Shown piece by piece: positions 61,949-64,000 of a DNA stretch of 64,000 nt. Position 1 is the first letter of the stretch, and every line of letters starts with the position of its first letter. A program made the position numbers and the translations under genes. The notes beneath the pieces were generated by a model. The model was not told where the DNA came from and did not search any database. It saw only the letters and a program-made list of their open reading frames with translations. The DNA comes from Myxococcales bacterium (GTDB lineage Bacteria > Myxococcota > Polyangia > HGW-17 > SLPX01): the NCBI GenBank assembly GCA_007131745.1, contig SLPX01000154.1, positions 3,319 to 67,318 of the forward strand, given 5' to 3'.

Positions 61949-64000
61949 TTAGAGTTTTGAAACTGAAGACATGTTGAAGAGAACGGCCCTGTTCCGGCCT
62001 CCTTCCTTCGCCCTATAGAGGGCCTGATCCGCCCGCTCGATAAGCGTCTGCTTGTGCTCGCCGTGATCCGGATAAACAGCAACTCCCAAACTTATCGTGC
62101 ATCTGAAGACTCCCTGCTCGGAATCGAATTGCAAAGCGCCCACCTGCTCCCTGACTCTTTCAGCCAGCAGCAGGGCGCCCGCGGTATCGGTTTCCTCGAG
62201 AACCAGTGCGAATTCCTCTCCGCCGTAACGCGCCACAACATCAATAGTTCGTATGCACCCTGCAAGCACGCTCGAAACCTTTCTTAAAACCTGGTCTCCC
62301 ACCGGATGTCCATAAGTATCATTGACGCTCTTGAAATGATCGATGTCCGTAAGGACCACTGACAATTTTCTGTTCGAGCGTTTCGCTCTCTCAATCATCT
62401 GTGTCAGTCTTTCCTGGAAAGTGCGGTGATTGCAAAGACCGGTAAGTCCGTCGGTGGTGGCCATCTCTTCGAGCTTTTGCACCATGAAAGCGTTCTGCAT
62501 TGTCACTGCAACCTGGTTGGAGATCACTCTCAACATCTCCCTCTTGTCCTGCGAAAAGAGATCCTGACGCAAAGCGCCCAGAACAAAAGTACCGGTGACC
62601 TTGTCTCCGCCGATGAGCGGCATCACGAGAACGGATTTCATTTCCTTCATTGAATGAGTTTTAGTAAAAACCACCTGGTGACTCTGGTGATTTCCCCGCA
62701 GTGGAAGATAATGCCTGTTTTTCACCGCCATTGCGACCAGGGATGAATTCGCTGAAAACACAAGGCCCTTCAAATCCCCGGCGTACTCCCCTTTCACCGC
62801 GGCCACCCGGTGCTTTTTCGTATCATTATCATATAGAGTTATTGCCGCTGCATCAAAATCCGCTATCTGTTTCGCAGCTGAAAAAGCTGTCTCAAAAACC
62901 TCATCCATGCCCCAGGCGCGGTTTAGCATCTCGGATGCCTTGAAAAACCTCTCCTGTTCGTACTTCGACCTTTCGATCCCGCAAAAGAGCCTTTCGGATT
63001 TTATCGCCCTGAGCATCTGTTCGGCCGCACGAACAAGCGCAGTCTCTTCCCGGCCTTCAAACGGCCGGACATCTTTTCTGTCCGCGCAGAGAACCCCCCT
63101 TACGTATCCCTGCTCCACCACGGGAACGCCGATAAAAGCCCCGACATCCTCCGGCCCCTTGTAATAGGGAAACGCGGAGACAGGTTGCTTGACAGGGCAG
63201 AGATGCAGGGTTTCCCGGGTTTTCAAAATGCCCCCAACCAGCCCGGTCCGGGAAGCAACCGAACGGTCCACTACCATGTCGCTGTCCGACACGGCTTCCT
63301 TTATATGAAGACGGGTGGAAGATTCATCCAGCCAGAGCAGAACGCAGCTCTGAAGCCCCAGGCTTTCCTTCAACATCTCCAATGTGTAATAGAGCGTCTG
63401 GTGAATACTTTCCACCGAACCGCTCCACAATCTCTGCTCCTGTTCATCCCTTGGAACGGATTCATCCGATCCGCTCACCGACACACCGAAAAGCCTGAAA
63501 TCGGCCGCCTCCCTGCGCATCCTGGACAATTCGTCGGTTATCTTTTTCTTGAAACTACGCCGCAGACGAGCCACTTCCGCCCTCAGGAAGACAGCGCCTA
63601 CCGCGGCAAAAAACGCGGAAAACGCTGCATGACTTGCAAGAATCTCCTTGTCCGCCGGAAGCCTCCCCTCGCTCCACAACAAACCGGCCTCCAGCCCGAG
63701 CGAAACAAGAACAAGAATCCCCCCCACGAAAACACCGTTTACCGCCACCAAAAAACACGCCAGCGCATAGAGCAACGGATAAAACAACGAATCCACCCCG
63801 CCCGCCAACTGAAGCACCGCGTGCGTTGCAACGACGAGCAGAAGTCCCACCTCGAAATCACGTGCAATCCTGGCAGCCCCTCCTGTTGATGCGACCGCTG
63901 CAGACCGCCTCAGGGTGCCTCCTTCATCTCCATCCCTGAACCTGGAGACCACCCGCGCTGCGAGCAGCGCGCACAAGGCCGCTGCCAGGAAAAACCTGAC
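61949..64000 (-). CDS. membrane GAF-GAF-GGDEF diguanylate cyclase (N-terminus beyond right edge)
   Basis: At least 683 residues; the frame is open to base 64000 with no confident start, so the 5' end is missing. N-terminal hydrophobic segments (FFLAAALCALLAARV, FEVGLLLVVATHAVLQLA, YPLLYALACFLVAVNGVFVGGILVLVSLG) make a membrane module. Then come two GAF-like domains (around SCVLLWLDESSTRLHIKEA and AAAITLYDNDTKKHRVAAV) and a C-terminal GGDEF domain with TDIDHFKSVNDTYGH and active site RYGGEEF. The inhibitory I-site RTID stands five residues before it. It makes c-di-GMP with product feedback, under control of GAF ligands. It ends 120 bp before the transporter gene on the same strand. Confidence 0.93.
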   Translation of the reverse strand, partial: VRFFLAAALCALLAARVVSRFRDGDEGGTLRRSAAVASTGGAARIARDFEVGLLLVVATHAVLQLAGGVDSLFYPLLYALACFLVAVNGVFVGGILVLVSLGLEAGLLWSEGRLPADKEILASHAAFSAFFAAVGAVFLRAEVARLRRSFKKKITDELSRMRREAADFRLFGVSVSGSDESVPRDEQEQRLWSGSVESIHQTLYYTLEMLKESLGLQSCVLLWLDESSTRLHIKEAVSDSDMVVDRSVASRTGLVGGILKTRETLHLCPVKQPVSAFPYYKGPEDVGAFIGVPVVEQGYVRGVLCADRKDVRPFEGREETALVRAAEQMLRAIKSERLFCGIERSKYEQERFFKASEMLNRAWGMDEVFETAFSAAKQIADFDAAAITLYDNDTKKHRVAAVKGEYAGDLKGLVFSANSSLVAMAVKNRHYLPLRGNHQSHQVVFTKTHSMKEMKSVLVMPLIGGDKVTGTFVLGALRQDLFSQDKREMLRVISNQVAVTMQNAFMVQKLEEMATTDGLTGLCNHRTFQERLTQMIERAKRSNRKLSVVLTDIDHFKSVNDTYGHPVGDQVLRKVSSVLAGCIRTIDVVARYGGEEFALVLEETDTAGALLLAERVREQVGALQFDSEQGVFRCTISLGVAVYPDHGEHKQTLIERADQALYRAKEGGRNRAVLFNMSSVSKL

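Noticed and set aside
1..64000. tRNA, rRNA, riboswitch and prophage genes
   Set aside because: No cloverleaf with a GGTTCGAATCC-type arm, rRNA-like sequence, conserved riboswitch core or phage structural gene was seen in the intergenic DNA.

Overview
The window looks like a chromosomal stretch of a Gram-negative, Myxococcota-like (former delta-proteobacterial) bacterium. The signs are many lipoproteins with Cys-rich DUF4215, EGF-like and FG-GAP repeats, Ser/Thr kinases with the HRDVSPQN-type catalytic loop, PEGA-domain proteins, an MXAN_5187-type receptor and a MYXO-CTERM-like tail on a metzincin. Base composition looks moderate, lower than classical myxobacteria, so a relative of that group is as likely as a true myxobacterium. 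No rRNA, tRNA, phage, CRISPR array or transposase gene was seen.

Layout. 0-5 kb: three surface lipoproteins (beta-helix, EGF/FG-GAP, Ig-like). 5-12.5 kb: mutS, an M15-like peptidase, an unknown exported protein, a NifU-type Fe-S protein, and a sodium-pump decarboxylase operon (56-residue gamma-like subunit, biotin carrier, beta subunit). 12.5-20 kb (minus strand): TPR protein, thiolase, glycosyltransferase, PEGA/TPR protein, Ser/Thr kinase and a seven-repeat DUF4215 lipoprotein. 20-25 kb: TetR regulator with an RND efflux pair. 25-36 kb: lipase-like lipoprotein, two overlapping membrane proteins of the alkaline phosphatase superfamily with Thr at the nucleophile position, a metzincin lipoprotein, and a 672-residue protein I do not recognise. 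36-43 kb (minus): Cys-rich lipoprotein, small lipoprotein, GH13 amylase, LamB-like porin and an acidic protein; this looks like an alpha-glucan import and degradation locus. 43-54 kb: PilZ protein, nadD, namZ, MXAN_5187-like receptor, then a tightly packed hydrolase / Ser-Thr kinase / spermidine-synthase-like membrane protein operon. 54-64 kb (minus): poly-proline outer-membrane protein behind a sigma-54-type promoter, a lipoprotein coupled to a ClpX paralog, an NTT-like transporter fused to HEAT repeats and a cNMP-binding domain, and a GAF-GGDEF protein running off the right edge.

The most notable non-coding find is a 137-bp element at 58495-58631 with 18-bp perfect terminal inverted repeats and a 9-bp flanking direct repeat. 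This is a MITE-like insertion. It landed on the stop codon of the NTT-HEAT-cNMP gene and now supplies its last ten residues; removing it restores an in-frame stop. Other regulatory finds are a near-consensus sigma-54 promoter with three upstream GTGAACA repeats (55.1-55.3 kb) and a TetR promoter whose -10 is abutted by a perfect palindrome with related sites nearby.
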